From Pseudomonas panipatensis (lineage in GTDB: Bacteria; Pseudomonadota; Gammaproteobacteria; Pseudomonadales; Pseudomonadaceae): a stretch of 64,000 nucleotides of DNA. Made by a program: the position numbers and the translations under genes. The stretch covers positions 620,001 through 684,000 of the forward strand of contig NZ_FNDS01000002.1 in assembly GCF_900099785.1 (NCBI RefSeq), written 5' to 3'. The notes under the pieces were generated by a model. It was not told the DNA's origin, ran no database searches, and was given only the letters and a program-made list of their open reading frames with translations. Numbering within the stretch: the first letter of the stretch is position 1; each line of letters begins with the position of its first letter. Shown piece after piece: positions 63,500 through 64,000 of the stretch.

Positions 63500-64000
63500 G
63501 CGGTTGCTCCCAAAAGCGCGGCGGCGATGCGTTCGCGGTGCCAGGACGGCGCGCCGAGGAAGGCCTCGCTGGCCCGCGCGCGTTTGAAATACAGGTGTGG
63601 GTCGTACTCCCAGGTGAAGCCGACGCCGCCGTGCAATTGAATGGCTTCGGCGGCGCAGTGGAAGAACGCCTCCGAGCAACGCGCCTTGGCCAGGGCGGCG
63701 GCCAGCGGCAACTCGCCGGCCACCGTCGCGTCGCCGTTGGCGGCCAGCGCTTCCTCGGCCACGCAGGCGGCGTAGTAGGCGGCGGAACGCGCGCACTCGA
63801 CCTCCAGCATCATGTCCGCGGCGCGGTGCTTGATGGCCTGGAAGCTGGCGATGGCGCGGCCGAATTGCTGGCGTTCGGCGGTATAGGCCAGGGTCAGGTC
63901 GAGGGCCTGCTGGGCGCCGCCGGTCTGCTCGGCGGCCAGCGCCACGCAGGCCAGTTGCAGCACGCGTTCCAGCAGCGCCGCGCCCTGCCCCGGCGCACCC
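63496..64000 (-). CDS. Acyl-CoA dehydrogenase, 5' end beyond window
   Basis: Open from the window edge to 63496, 168 codons of the C-terminal domain. The segment AERQQFGRAIASFQAIKHRAADMMLEVE and LHGGVGFTWEYDPHLYFKRA is the FAD-binding C-terminal part of acyl-CoA dehydrogenases. The N-terminal half lies outside. Probable partner subunit of the FadE30-like protein. Confidence 0.88.
   Translation of the reverse strand, partial: GAPGQGAALLERVLQLACVALAAEQTGGAQQALDLTLAYTAERQQFGRAIASFQAIKHRAADMMLEVECARSAAYYAACVAEEALAANGDATVAGELPLAAALAKARCSEAFFHCAAEAIQLHGGVGFTWEYDPHLYFKRARASEAFLGAPSWHRERIAAALLGATA

Overview
The window is high-GC, densely packed chromosomal DNA of a Pseudomonas. The basis is gene order recalled from P. 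aeruginosa PAO1: leuS-lptE-holA-arfA-sltB3, then lipA-lipB-ybeD-dacC-rlpA-sltB1-rodA-pbpA-rlmH-rsfS-nadD-proA, then mpg, ribA, pgpA-thiL-nusB-ribH-ribBA-ribE, ribD-nrdR, the zinc-uptake cluster, oprG, and a ccoG/MocR cluster. The last 10 kb and a fimbrial insertion do not belong to that PAO1 backbone, so it is probably another species of the genus (inference). No tRNA, rRNA, CRISPR array, IS element or prophage gene was seen.

Layout. 1-6 kb: leucyl-tRNA synthetase (5' end outside the window), LPS-assembly lipoprotein, DNA polymerase III delta, the ribosome-rescue factor ArfA with its built-in hairpin, and a lytic transglycosylase. 6-12 kb: a five-gene chaperone-usher fimbrial cluster on the minus strand. 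12-23.5 kb: a long minus-strand series for lipoate synthesis and for the cell-elongation and peptidoglycan machinery, then rlmH-rsfS-nadD-proA. 23.8-31.6 kb: a mixed section with an alpha/beta hydrolase carrying an extra C-terminal domain, a PPM-type methyltransferase, Mpg glycosylase, a DedA-PAP2 fusion, a LysR/monooxygenase/quinone-reductase group, and a BtuF-like protein. 31.6-39.5 kb: riboflavin genes under an FMN riboswitch, with thiL, pgpA, nusB and nrdR. 39.6-46.6 kb: a YbaY-like lipoprotein, a methyltransferase, a thioredoxin co-chaperone, a zinc-responsive ABC cluster behind a Zur-like box, and oprG behind an Anr-like box. 46.6-54.2 kb: two sugar-nucleotide enzymes, a siroheme reductase with its DUF934 partner, ccoG, a MocR regulator and a 40-residue membrane peptide.

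54.2-64 kb is the most notable part: a catabolic cluster that I read as part of a steroid (bile acid, androgen or sterol) degradation pathway. Four minus-strand genes encode a meta-cleavage-product hydrolase, a hydratase, an acylating aldehyde dehydrogenase and an aldolase, equivalent to TesD-E-F-G. Beyond a divergent palindromic operator and a two-gene plus-strand unit (SDR + SRPBCC protein), a second minus-strand operon encodes a partial acyl-CoA dehydrogenase, a FadE30-like acyl-CoA dehydrogenase, an IpdF-like dehydrogenase, a MaoC hydratase, a thiolase and a ketosteroid isomerase with all three catalytic residues. The isomerase and the adjacent IpdF/FadE30 pair make a steroid substrate more likely than a simple phenol. 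The rest of the pathway (ring-opening dioxygenase, 3-ketosteroid dehydrogenases) should lie beyond 64 kb or elsewhere.
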